In this document: positions 53,183-63,300 of the stretch, one piece after another | How the letters are laid out: each line of letters opens with the position of its first letter | Numbering within the stretch: the first letter of the stretch is position 1 | Source: Dehalococcoidia bacterium | GTDB lineage: Bacteria > Chloroflexota > Dehalococcoidia > SpSt-223 | Reading direction: 5' to 3' | DNA length: 64,000 bases | Assembly (NCBI GenBank): GCA_026003895.1 | Contig: BPIC01000006.1 | Span: 124,001-188,000 of the forward strand | Translations under genes and position numbers: made by a program | Notes under the pieces: model-generated | Seen by the model: only the letters and a program-made list of their open reading frames with translations | What the model was told of the DNA's origin: nothing | Databases searched by the model: none

Positions 53183-54492
53183 CGATCCCGCGCCGGCTCG
53201 ACTTCCCAGAGGGATTCCTCTGGGGTGCCGCAACCGCCGCTCACCAAGTCGAGGGCCACAACTTCGCCAATAGCTGGTGGGACTGGGAAGCCCAGCCGGG
53301 CCGTATCCGCGATGGCACCCGTTCCCATCCCGGAGTTGACCACTGGACGCACTACGAGGACGACTTCGCGCTTCTTGCCTCGCTCGGTCACACCGCCCAT
53401 CGCCTTTCGATCGAATGGAGTCGGGTCTTCCCAGCGCCGGACGAGGTCAACCATGCCGCCCTCGACCACTACCGCCGTGTCCTCGAAACCCTCCGCTCCT
53501 ACGGCATGGCACCGTTCGTCACGCTCCACCATTTCAGCAATCCGCGCTGGTTCGAGCAGCGGGGAAGCTGGCGCGTCGACCAGATCGACGCCTTCCTCCA
53601 GTTCGTTGAGACCGTTGTCACCGAATACCGCGACCTCGTGCGCTGGTGGATCACAATCAACGAGCCGGGTGTGTATGCCAACTTAGGGTATGTCGAAGGG
53701 ATACACCCGCCCGGGGAGCGTAGTCTGCGAAGCGCGTGGGCCGCGCTCCGCCACCTGATGACCGCGCATCGGCGGGCCTACGCGCTCATCCATCGGCTCC
53801 AGCCGGAAGCTCAGGTCGGCATCAGTCATCATGTCGCAGCCTACACGCCATACTCGGCGCATCCTACCGACCGATTCATCGCTTGGCTGCACGATCGCCT
53901 GCTCAATCATGCCATTTTGGCTGGCCTCGACGACCCGTCACTGACGACGATGGCGGGGCGGGCATTGCTCCGGCCGAGGCGGCCAGCAACGCTCGATTTC
54001 ATCGGGATCAACTACTACACCCGGAGTGAGGTGCGCTTCGCGCCCAACCGCCCACGCACGCTCTTCGGAGATCACGTTCCGGGCCGTCAAGGACCAAAGA
54101 CGCTGTTCGGTTGGGAGGTCTACCCGCGGGGCCTGCGCGACGTGCTGCTAGCGCTACGGCCCTACCGGCTGCCCGTGGTCATCACCGAGAACGGCATCGC
54201 CGAGGAAAGTGACACGCTGAGGCCACGCTTCCTTGTCGACCATCTTCGCGCCGTGCACGCCGCGATCCGCGCCGGAGTCGACGTGCGTGGCTATCTCCAC
54301 TGGACCGCGTTCGATAATTTTGAATGGGCCGAGGGACTGCAGATGCGCTTCGGTCTCGTCCACGTCGATTTCGCGACCGGACGACGGACGCCGAAGCCGT
54401 CGGCTTGGCTCTATGCCCGCATTTGCCGGCGCAACGGGCTCGACCCAGCCGATTGGCGCGCTGCCCAAAGCGGCGTGTTCAGCGCCCGGTGA
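53179..54492 (+). CDS. Family GH1 beta-glycosidase
   Basis: A 437-residue protein. GH1 N-terminal signature FPEGFLWGAATAAHQVEGH. Acid/base E162 in TINEPGVYANLG and nucleophile E337 in VVITENGIAEES. Length and motifs fit beta-glucosidase or beta-galactosidase. No signal peptide, so it is cytoplasmic. Translation is probably coupled to the HAD gene. It converges with and overlaps the crotonase gene by 14 bases. Confidence 0.92.
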   Translation: MTIPRRLDFPEGFLWGAATAAHQVEGHNFANSWWDWEAQPGRIRDGTRSHPGVDHWTHYEDDFALLASLGHTAHRLSIEWSRVFPAPDEVNHAALDHYRRVLETLRSYGMAPFVTLHHFSNPRWFEQRGSWRVDQIDAFLQFVETVVTEYRDLVRWWITINEPGVYANLGYVEGIHPPGERSLRSAWAALRHLMTAHRRAYALIHRLQPEAQVGISHHVAAYTPYSAHPTDRFIAWLHDRLLNHAILAGLDDPSLTTMAGRALLRPRRPATLDFIGINYYTRSEVRFAPNRPRTLFGDHVPGRQGPKTLFGWEVYPRGLRDVLLALRPYRLPVVITENGIAEESDTLRPRFLVDHLRAVHAAIRAGVDVRGYLHWTAFDNFEWAEGLQMRFGLVHVDFATGRRTPKPSAWLYARICRRNGLDPADWRAAQSGVFSAR

Positions 54493-55252
54493 AGACCGGC
54501 GGCCGCCGCTCCAAGAAAGCACGCGCCGCTTCCTTGGCATCCTCGAAGCCCATGAGCCGCGCCGTGTACGTCTGTTCCAGCTCGTAGCCAGAACGCAAGT
54601 CCATGAACTCGATCCGGTTAAGCACCTCTTTGGCCAGCCGGATGGCCACAGGGCTTTTGGCGGCGATCTCCTTGGCCCGGGCGCGAGCCGTCGGCTCGAC
54701 TAGCATCTTCGGCACGACCCGATCGATGACACCCAGCCGGTGCAGCTCCGCCGCTGAAACACGGTCTCCGGTCAGCATCATCCGCCGTACCATGTGCTGG
54801 GGAACGAGCCGGGCGACATGACGCGCCCCGCCGAGCGAGCCGACGTTGATCTCCGGTAGGCCGAAAAACGCCGAATCGGCCGCGATGATGAGATCGCACA
54901 TCGAGGCGATGAGCAATCCCGCGCCGAGCGCGGGGCCGTTGACCGCGGCGATCGTCGGAACGGGGCACTCGTAGATCGCCCAGAAGCACTCGCGGACGAT
55001 GGGGGCGCGCGCCGTCGCCTTCTCCTGATCCATCGCCAAGAATTCGTTGATGTCCCGTCCGGCTATGAACACCCGCGGCAGCGCACTCCGCAGGATGACG
55101 ACACGCAGCTCCGGCATCGTCGCGAGCTCGCGAAAGGTCCGGCCGACTTCAGCGTAGCTCGCCTCGACCATCGCGTTCACCGGCGGCCGGTTGAACGTGA
55201 CGACGCCAATCCCGCCCTCGTCCATCTCGAAGCTACAGAAATGCTCGCTCAT
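54479..55252 (-). CDS. Enoyl-CoA hydratase/isomerase family protein (linked to ETF)
   Basis: A 257-residue protein. Landmarks: GIGVVTFNRPPVNAMVEA, IAGRDINEF, AAVNGPALGAGLLIASMCDL (the oxyanion-hole helix), GLPEINVGSLGGARHVARLV and the C-terminal EAARAFLERRPPVFTG. An Ala replaces a catalytic Glu in PALGAG, while EINVG supplies the second Glu. It starts 6 bases after the fused EtfBA gene, so the two probably act in one acyl-CoA oxidation pathway. Confidence 0.86.
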   Translation of the reverse strand: MSEHFCSFEMDEGGIGVVTFNRPPVNAMVEASYAEVGRTFRELATMPELRVVILRSALPRVFIAGRDINEFLAMDQEKATARAPIVRECFWAIYECPVPTIAAVNGPALGAGLLIASMCDLIIAADSAFFGLPEINVGSLGGARHVARLVPQHMVRRMMLTGDRVSAAELHRLGVIDRVVPKMLVEPTARARAKEIAAKSPVAIRLAKEVLNRIEFMDLRSGYELEQTYTARLMGFEDAKEAARAFLERRPPVFTGR

Positions 55253-55258
55253 CGCTCC

Positions 55259-57082
55259 TCACGTCGCTCTCAGGGAGCTGGCAAAGCCGCGCAACGGGCG
55301 AGCGTCAAGCTCGGCGTTGAGGGCAGTTGTCAGCTCGGCCCAGTCGCCGACCAGTCCGTAATCGACGTGCTCGAAAATGGGAGCGGCCGGGTCACGGTTA
55401 ATCGCCACGATCCGGCCCGCCCGTACCAACCCGACGGCGTGATGAAATCCGCCGCGCACGCCAAGCGCAATGTACAACGCCGGCGCGATCGTTTGACCGG
55501 TGAGGCCAATCTGCGCTTGGCGAGGCAGCCAGCCGAGGTCGCAGACTTTGCGCGTGCCGCCGATCGCCGCACCGAGACGCTGTGCCAGATGCCGCACTAA
55601 CTCAAGATTCGCAGGGTCGCCAATCCCCGCGCCAACGCCCACGACGCACGGTGCGAGCGCGAGGTCACCGACGGTTGCATCCACCTCGCGCCGCTCGAGA
55701 ATGAGGCGCGTCCGGGGCGCAGGCAGTGGCTCGAGTTGCAAGCGCTCGACCGGCGCTCGAGAGTGGCGGTGCTGATAGGGCAGGAAAACGCCGCTGCGCA
55801 CCGTGAGAAGTGCTGGGGTAGTTCGCATCGCGATCGGCGCGACGTAGCGCCCGCCGTGCGCCGGCTTGAGCGCCCGGAGCTCGCCGTCCACCGTTGTCAC
55901 GCCGATGCAATCTGCCGTCAGGCCGAGACCGAGCAAAGCGGCCGCCCGCGCCAAAGCCTCGCGCCCGGTGTAGCCCGAGGAGGCGACGACCACTGCCGGC
56001 CGCCGGTCGGCGATCGCCTGCGCCAGCGCCGCAGCGGCCGGCTCCGGCGCCAGCGGCGGGAGCGCTCCCGCCGCCAGCACGATCGTCGCATCAGCGCCCA
56101 AGGGACCGAACTCAGGCGGCTCGTGACCAAGCGCCACCGCTACCACCCGTCCGCCGATCGGCTCGGCGGCCGCGCCAGCCGCCCGGATCAGCTCACCGGC
56201 GCGGCGCCGGTCAGCGCTCTCGTCCGGTCCGAGCAGCGCCCAGCAATCGGGACCTCCAGCAGGAACAAAATCACGCGGGGGATCGCCAACGACCGGACGG
56301 ACCGGGACATGCTCAAGGTAGTCGCGCAGCGCCGTCGCCGCTACCTCGACCGCGCTGACCGTCCGCACCGAGCGACCACGGCGGCTCGGCAGGCGCTCGA
56401 CCGTCAACACCGCGGTGGGCGAGCCCGCCGCGCCATATTCGGTGATCGCCCCCCCGAGGTCGAATAGGCCGAGCCGCTCCAGCGGCCGCGCCGCAGCCGC
56501 CGCTACTGCCTCCGCTGACGGCGTCGATGGCTTGGTCAACTGTTCCCCGGCGGTAATCAGCGCCGGCATCGCGGCCTCGATCGTCGCCACGCCGCTAGGC
56601 GTGTCGCGCTCGACCACCACCCGGCCATGGCCTGCGTCCACCGACATCGACCGCGCTGAGGCAATATGCGGAAGGTTCAGCAGAGCGGCGAGCTGCGGTC
56701 CAACGTGGCCAGTCTCAGCGTCGACGCTCTGCTGGCCGCACAGCACAAGGTCGAACGGCTCGCGGGCGATCGCCCGGGCGAGGGTTCGTGCGGTCGCGAG
56801 CGTATCGGCTCCCGCAAACGCGGGGTCAGTGAGCAAGATCGCTCGATCGACACCGAGCGCCAAGCACTCCCGCAGCACCCGCTCAGCAGCCGGTGGTCCC
56901 ATCGTCAGTGCGACCACCTCGCCCCCCTGACGCTCACGCAGTTCGACCGCAGCGCCCACCGCTCGGCGGTCATAGGTGTTCAGCACAAGGGGAACACCGT
57001 CACGGATCAGCCGGCCGGTCGACGGATCGAACGCGATCTGGCTCGCTTCCGGCACTTGTTTCACCGCGACAACGATTCGCAT
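55259..57082 (-). CDS. Electron transfer flavoprotein, beta and alpha subunits fused in one chain
   Basis: A 607-residue protein from ATG 57082. Residues about 1-250 are EtfB (MRIVVAVKQVPEASQIAF, NTYDRRAVGAAVELRERQ, VLCGQQSVDAETGHVGPQLA, the AMP/FAD region). Residues about 275-607 are EtfA, ending with LTGQTIAPALYIALGVRGGF, AINRDPAAPIFEHVDYGLVG. EtfA and EtfB are normally two chains; here they are joined by a short linker. The usual FAD-binding segment SGAxQH is replaced by RGGFHH. It would pass electrons from an acyl-CoA dehydrogenase to the quinone pool. Confidence 0.88.
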   Translation of the reverse strand: MRIVVAVKQVPEASQIAFDPSTGRLIRDGVPLVLNTYDRRAVGAAVELRERQGGEVVALTMGPPAAERVLRECLALGVDRAILLTDPAFAGADTLATARTLARAIAREPFDLVLCGQQSVDAETGHVGPQLAALLNLPHIASARSMSVDAGHGRVVVERDTPSGVATIEAAMPALITAGEQLTKPSTPSAEAVAAAAARPLERLGLFDLGGAITEYGAAGSPTAVLTVERLPSRRGRSVRTVSAVEVAATALRDYLEHVPVRPVVGDPPRDFVPAGGPDCWALLGPDESADRRRAGELIRAAGAAAEPIGGRVVAVALGHEPPEFGPLGADATIVLAAGALPPLAPEPAAAALAQAIADRRPAVVVASSGYTGREALARAAALLGLGLTADCIGVTTVDGELRALKPAHGGRYVAPIAMRTTPALLTVRSGVFLPYQHRHSRAPVERLQLEPLPAPRTRLILERREVDATVGDLALAPCVVGVGAGIGDPANLELVRHLAQRLGAAIGGTRKVCDLGWLPRQAQIGLTGQTIAPALYIALGVRGGFHHAVGLVRAGRIVAINRDPAAPIFEHVDYGLVGDWAELTTALNAELDARPLRGFASSLRAT

Positions 57083-57177
57083 GCATCGCTCCGGCCAGTT
57101 CCTGAGCGGTATTCTGGCCGCGCTCGCCCGGCGGCACAACCACGGCTGCTATGATGAGCGCCGGGTCAAAGGACGCT

Positions 57178-57993
57178 ATGCACTACGGAACCCGCGAACA
57201 CCATTCCTCCATCCGGCGCGGCTTTGCTGACACGTCACTCGGACAGCTCCATTACCGGTACGCCGGCTCGGGACCGCCGCTCGTCCTGCTCCATAACACC
57301 TGGCTGTCGTCCAAGATGTACCTGCCCGTCATCCCGGACCTCGCCCGACGCTTTACCGTCTACGCCATCGATACGCTCGGCCAAGGCGACAGTGACCCGG
57401 CCCCGCCGCGAGACCTCGAGATCGCCGAGTACGCTCAGGTCTTGATCGAAGCGCTCGATTCACTCGGTTTGGACCGCGTTTCCCTTGCCGGACACCATAC
57501 CGGTTCCGTTATTGCCGCCGAAGCGAGCATCCAAGCCCCCGAACGGGTCGCTCGACTCGTGCTCTCCGGGCTTCCCTACTGGCGCAACCCCGCCACGCGG
57601 CTCGCCCAACAAGACGCACCGTTTTTCGCCGATTGGACACCCGACGAAAGCGGGGAATTCTTGCCGCCGCTCTGGAGGGTCCACGGCGGCGGTGGACGGT
57701 ACCGGCTCGAGAGCGCCGCTGAGACCTTCATCGATTTCCTGAAGCCCGGGCCGCGTACGAGCTTGGCGCTGAGGGCGCTCTTTCGCTGGGATTCCTCGGT
57801 CCGACTGCCACTCGTCACTGTCCCCACGCTCGTTCTCTGCGCCGAGACCGACGGGTTCTTCAAGAACATCCGCCACGTTCACGAGTTGATCCCCGGAAGC
57901 GTGCTCCGGATCGTTCCGGGTGGCGACGCCCATCCACTTCTCGACTTGGGCGGCTTCATCGAGGCCGTAACCAGCTTTTGTCTTTCGTCCTAG
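57178..57993 (+). CDS. Alpha/beta-fold hydrolase with a degenerate nucleophile elbow
   Basis: A 271-residue protein from ATG 57178, with AAAGGA upstream and TATGAT about 23 bases before it; the ATG at 57151 lies on that -10 box. The fold is clear (PLVLLHNTWLSSKMY, VYAIDTLGQGDSD). The elbow reads AGHHTGS, with H107 where Ser normally sits (G-X-S-X-G). The His partner lies in GGDAHPLLD. A Ser nucleophile is therefore absent, so it may use a different mechanism or bind rather than cleave. Confidence 0.8.
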   Translation: MHYGTREHHSSIRRGFADTSLGQLHYRYAGSGPPLVLLHNTWLSSKMYLPVIPDLARRFTVYAIDTLGQGDSDPAPPRDLEIAEYAQVLIEALDSLGLDRVSLAGHHTGSVIAAEASIQAPERVARLVLSGLPYWRNPATRLAQQDAPFFADWTPDESGEFLPPLWRVHGGGGRYRLESAAETFIDFLKPGPRTSLALRALFRWDSSVRLPLVTVPTLVLCAETDGFFKNIRHVHELIPGSVLRIVPGGDAHPLLDLGGFIEAVTSFCLSS

Positions 57994-60317
57994 GATGCGA
58001 CTGGGAGCTCGAACACCGTGGCGCCATCCGGAAGTGCGAGTCGGGTGCCGCTCGGCACGTCATAGAGGCCGATAAGCAAGCGGATCGGCACGTCGGGGAG
58101 CGCGGCCGGAGGCTGCACACGACGGACATCGACGATTGCGTCGCCCGGCGCCCACGCTGAGGTCGGAAAGAGCCCACCGGCGGGCGGGCCATCCGCTTGA
58201 GCGAGCGGCCGTCCATCTGGTCCCGCGAGGTGAACAAACACGGCCAGATCGTCAGGGAGCGGCGCTCGCGCCTCCCAGACCAGCCGGAGCGTCCCGGGAC
58301 AGAGCCGCGCGGGGCAGGCATCCGGGGTAAACGTTGCCGCGCGCAGCGCGATCCGGTCGCCAAACACCGCCAACGGCGGCCCGGGGGGAAGCGGCTCGAG
58401 CCACGGCGTTTTCAGCCGGCCAACCACAACACGGTCGCCTAGCCGCTCGCCTGCCGGCCCGCTCGCCTCGAGCAGGACACCGTCACGCTCGTAGACCGCC
58501 ACGTCGACGGCGCGGACGCCCGGAGCGGCGTCGGCGGGGAGCGCAAGGTCGTAGCGGGCAAAGATCAGCTCGCCCGGTTGCCAGTGCTCGCTGAAGTACG
58601 GCGCGGAATCGTCTTGGAAGAGCGTCCTCCCTCCTTCCAGAAGTCGGACGGAAAAGGCGAGATCGGGCCGACCCGGCGGCGACAGCACCCGAAAGCGCAG
58701 CGTGAGCGGGACCGTCTCCCCGGCCTGCGCCACCGGCAACCCGGCCCGATCCAGTGGCGTCCCCCACGTGATCTCGTCGAGCGCCAGCACCCCGCCGAAG
58801 CGTGCCCGAGGGGGCAACGCAGCGAGCGCTGGCGCCCGGTAGAGCTGAAAGAGGGGAGCGTGATCAGGACCCAGCGCCATCTCACGCCGTGCGCCGAACG
58901 TTTGCAGGATGCCATCGGCCACCTCGGCGGGCCCAAACAGCGCAACCGCCGATTCGCGACCGCTGGGCAACACCAGCCCATCGACGCCAGAGAACCAGCG
59001 AATCGTCCGGCCGGGCGCAAGAAGATATTCCACCGCCGGGTGGGGCCGAATCCACGCCGACCCATAAACTGGCAGATCGGCGGGCAAGCGATTGACCGCT
59101 CTCGCGCCGACAGGAACGCCGGCCTCGAAGGCGGCGAGCACCTCCGGCCGGCTGCGCCAATCGACGAAATAGGCGTGGACCGCTAGCCCCGTTACCACGA
59201 GGAACCAGACGACACCACCGGCAATCACCAGCCGCCGGCCCACGCCGGTGGCTGCGACCATCGCGGCAAGCCAAACGCCGCCGTGCGCCGCGAGCAGCCA
59301 GGCCGGCGGGAGCGCCCCGAAACTGCGTAAGAAGTGCGGGTTGTCGCTCGCCAGCACGCTGGGCAAGAGCATCACCACGAACCAGATCGCTAAGAGCGCG
59401 GTTGCGGCCCGCCGTGGGCGCGTCAGGACGCGCAGCAGACCTGCCCAGAGCGCGATCGCCGCCACCGCATCGAAGGCCGGCCGGCCAGCGATGTTGTGTC
59501 GCCAATTCGCATCCCCCACGGAAGGAAACATCATGAACGCGATGCCAAGTTGCCGGGCCAGTTCGGCGACCAACGCCCCACCATCCAACCCGCTATATGG
59601 CCAAACCTGGCTCGAGCGCAGGATGAAGTCGTTCGGGAATCGGAGGTAGTGAACCCCAAGCGGCAGAAAGACCAGCGCTGCCGTGGCCGCAACAATTGAC
59701 CAGCTGACCCAACGCGCGCGCAAGGTCCGTCGGTCGAAGCCAATCTGCCACACGAGAAAGCCGCCGAGGACGAAGGGAAAGAACCGCGAAGCCAAATAGG
59801 TGTAGAGCGTGAGCCCACCCGCCAACCCGGCGAGCAGCGCGAATGGCCGACTCGCTTCCCCGCTCTTCGGATAGAGCGCCCGCCAGAGGCAATAGACGGT
59901 GACGATCTCTGCCAACGCGAGCAGATTGACCCGCTCGGCAAAGCGATTGATTCCGAAGTGCCAAAGCGACCCCGCCACTCCCGCCGCCGCCAGCAACCCG
60001 ACTGGAGTGCCGAGGAGCCGTCGACCGAGCGCAGAGATCGCCGCCACGGTGAGAACGCCCACCGCTGCTGTCGGCCACCGTAGCGCGAAAATCGAGTCGC
60101 CGAAGAGCGCCGTCGCAGCAGCCAGCAGGTAGAAAAACAGCCCTTCCCGGTCGCCATAGAAGAGGCGCAGATCCCCCCCGAGGATGTCCCGGGCGAAGCG
60201 GCCATTCAGTCCTTCGTCGTACCAAAAGCCTGGCGGCGCTGATTGAAGATCGAGGAAGCGAAGCGCCGCCGCGATCAGCAGCAGCCCCACCAGCACTGGT
60301 CGGGTCGGGAAGCTCAC
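57990..60317 (-). CDS. GT39-type membrane glycosyltransferase with two C-terminal beta-sandwich modules
   Basis: A 775-residue protein with about ten transmembrane helices. The GT39-like first loop is AALRFLDLQSAPPGFWYDEG, with acidic residues, then AFRATV-type helices (FALLAGLAGGLTLYTYLASR). From about residue 495 two beta modules follow: FGGVLALDEITWGTPLDRAG, and FGDRIALRAATFTPDACPAR ending IRLLIGLYDVPSGTRLAL. Its stop overlaps the end of the convergent hydrolase by four bases, and its start overlaps the stop of the upstream membrane gene. Confidence 0.82.
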   Translation of the reverse strand: MSFPTRPVLVGLLLIAAALRFLDLQSAPPGFWYDEGLNGRFARDILGGDLRLFYGDREGLFFYLLAAATALFGDSIFALRWPTAAVGVLTVAAISALGRRLLGTPVGLLAAAGVAGSLWHFGINRFAERVNLLALAEIVTVYCLWRALYPKSGEASRPFALLAGLAGGLTLYTYLASRFFPFVLGGFLVWQIGFDRRTLRARWVSWSIVAATAALVFLPLGVHYLRFPNDFILRSSQVWPYSGLDGGALVAELARQLGIAFMMFPSVGDANWRHNIAGRPAFDAVAAIALWAGLLRVLTRPRRAATALLAIWFVVMLLPSVLASDNPHFLRSFGALPPAWLLAAHGGVWLAAMVAATGVGRRLVIAGGVVWFLVVTGLAVHAYFVDWRSRPEVLAAFEAGVPVGARAVNRLPADLPVYGSAWIRPHPAVEYLLAPGRTIRWFSGVDGLVLPSGRESAVALFGPAEVADGILQTFGARREMALGPDHAPLFQLYRAPALAALPPRARFGGVLALDEITWGTPLDRAGLPVAQAGETVPLTLRFRVLSPPGRPDLAFSVRLLEGGRTLFQDDSAPYFSEHWQPGELIFARYDLALPADAAPGVRAVDVAVYERDGVLLEASGPAGERLGDRVVVGRLKTPWLEPLPPGPPLAVFGDRIALRAATFTPDACPARLCPGTLRLVWEARAPLPDDLAVFVHLAGPDGRPLAQADGPPAGGLFPTSAWAPGDAIVDVRRVQPPAALPDVPIRLLIGLYDVPSGTRLALPDGATVFELPVAS

Positions 60318-63300
60318 CGGACGACGTAATCGCCGGCGACCACCGAGTCGCCATCGCCGGCGGGCAGGCGAGTTCCGTCACCCGGCCGGTACCAGCCGAC
60401 GACCAATTGATAGCGTCCGGGCGGGAGACGGCGCAGCCCCGGCAAAGGCCGCGGATCGAGCAGCCGATCGCCCGGTGACCAGACACTCGTCGGGAAGCGG
60501 CCAAGCCGCGGCGGACCGTCGGACTGGAGGACGAGCCGGCCGTTCGCGTCGCGGACGTGGAGGAAGACCGCGAGATCTTCCGTCGGACGGTCGGTCGCCT
60601 CCCAATGCAGGACGATCGCCTCGTCGCATTCGGCGCCGAGCGCCGCGCAGTCGGCCCTCGCGGCCATGCTCGCGCCGGGGAGATCGTACCCAGTCAGTCG
60701 GCCGACGCCTCGCCATTCGCCGCTCGCCGGCGAGGTCGCTGCCGGCAGGGGACCAGCCGGCGTCACCACGATCGGCGTCAGCCGCACCGCCGAATCCAGC
60801 GGTTGCCCATCGCCAGTCGTCGCTGCCAGCCGCTTCTCGTCTTCGCGGTCAAACAGCCCGGCCGCTAGCCAGTAACGTCCCGGCGGCGTCGAACGCGGAA
60901 CGACAAGGTCATATTGATCGCGCACTGGCCGGCCGACCTCCCAGATCGAGGTAAAGCGCAGATCAAACCCGCCGAAGCTGTCCTGCTGCGCCACCGGCCG
61001 ATACTGGTCATCGGACAGGTGGATGAACGTCGAATAGTCACGATCGATCGGCGCAAGCGCCGTCCAATGAAGCGCGATCCGGAGACTGTCGCCGGCGGTA
61101 ACGGTCGGGATGCGCCCGTTTCGGACGCCCGAGAGGTCGAATCCGCGCAGCGCCGCCAGCCCGCCGAACCGGTAATCGGTGGGATGCGCCGGCTGAGGTG
61201 GCGGTGGGAGTCGCGGCGAGCGCGGCACGCTAAGGCTCCCGACGACAGTGGGGGTGCCCAACCAACCGGACCCCCCGTTCGGTCGCACTCCGATCTCAAG
61301 CTGATAGCTCCCGACGGGCAGGTGATTCGGCAGCGGCAGGTCGTAGCTGTCCGCAACCACCGCCGACGCCACCCACCGTGAGGAGGGCGCAGTCCCATAC
61401 ACCGGCGGCCGGTCCTGGACCGCAACAGCCTGACCGGACTGGTCGATCAGGCGAAGCCGAGTGCGGACGTCGAGACCGACTGATCCGGAGGTCAGCCAAA
61501 GCAGGTCGAGCCGGATCACACCGCGGCGATCCAAGTCTGCGTAGTCCGGCTTCCAGCCAAGCAAGCGGAGCGACGGACCGAATGCGACGTCGGTGCGCGT
61601 GACCGCTTCGACGGCCGGCGCCCGCGGCACCAGCAACGCGATCGTCAGGGCGGCAAGGGCGCCACGCGCTACGACTTGCGTCAAGTGACCCCGGAGTGCT
61701 ACCCCGCCGGCAGCAAGCAACGCGAGCAGGGAGCCGATGGACACGAGCTCACCCACGCGGCGAACCGGTGTCTCACCGAAAGCGATCGTCAGCTCGTGCG
61801 TCCCCGCCGGCAGATCGACGGCGATCTCACCGGATGGCCCGTTCGCCCTCAGGTCAGCCGGTGCGCCATCGATGCTCGCCCGCCACCCAGGAAAGTAGAA
61901 CGTCCGGAGATGGACCGGACCCGCCTCGGCAACAGTGAGCCGTAACCGGTAGCTCCAGCCGTCGAAGGCGATCGCCTCGGCAGCGGTGATTCGCGCCGCG
62001 GGCGACTCCGCCGGCTCAGGCGCCGGCTGGGCAAACTTCTGAACCGGTCCGTCGACCCAGCGAGGAACGAATTGGGGAGGGCTCGTCGTGCCGGTCAGTG
62101 CGCCACTCAGGTCGAGGCGCGTCGCACTCGCCCGGCTCACCATGGCATCGTCGAGCGCGAGCGGGTTGGGGACGAGCCCCCCGAGCGATGCCCAGACCAT
62201 CACCGCGCCGAGTCCGATCGCCGGCACGGGCGCCCAGCGGCCGACCGCCGCTGGCAACGCCGCCGCGGCGATCGCCGTCGCCAGCCCCATGCCCGCCTGC
62301 AACCGCCACGGGAAGGTCATCAGCGAGGCAATGGGGATGCTCCGCCAGAAGCCCTCGCTGACCGTCATCATGAGCAGCGCGATTGTGAGCGCGAGCGTCG
62401 CCCCGAAGGCTGCCCGCTGACGCGCCCCGGGCCGGAGAGAGGGAACGGCGCAGGCACCGAGCATCGCCAGCGCGGCCTGCACAGTCCCGACGGCGATGAA
62501 GGTGTCCCATACCTCATCGTAGTTGTAGACCGCAGACCACTGAACCAGCCGGTCCAGCGGCTGAAGAGACCGATAAAAGTCCTCAACGCCGCCCTTGAAG
62601 GTGCCGATCCACGTGTCGGGCAGCTCCACGAGGAACGGCAGCCAAAAAAACGCCGTCAGCCCGAAGGCGAGGCCGAAGACGAGGCCGACCCCACTTGCCC
62701 AAGCCGCGGTCCGACGGACACCGTGCGGCCGCCATCGCCAGGCGATCGAAGCAACGAGAATGCCGCTGAAGAAGAGGACCGAGGGATTGTGCGCCAGCAG
62801 CAGCGCCGCGATGACGAGGCTCAGCCCCACTGCAGGCCGCAGGCGAACGGCGCCGTCATCGCGAAAGGCGCGATCGGCCAGCCCAAGCGCGAGCGGAAAT
62901 AGCGGATAGCAGACTTGCTCGGCGAACGAGCCACGAACATACACATTGAGCAGGTGATACGGCACGTACACGTAGGCGATCGCGCCGAAGAGCGCCGCCC
63001 AAGCGCCAAACACTGGACGCAGATACCAGTACATGAGCACGCCAGCCCCGAGGATCCCGAGGCCGACGAGCAGCCGAAGCGAGTCGGCGTAGGTGAAACC
63101 GAGAAGGTGAAACAGTTGCGCGACGTAGGAGACAAGCGGATTGTAGAAATTGAAGATGGGATAGCCGAGCCCAAAGACGAGTTCGGGCGACCAACGCGGG
63201 AACAGAACTCCCTGCTTCATTGCGCTATCGAGAACGACGAGCCGAAAGAGATGAGCGAAGCCGTCGTGAACCTGAAGGTAGGTCGCGCTCAACAAGGGCA

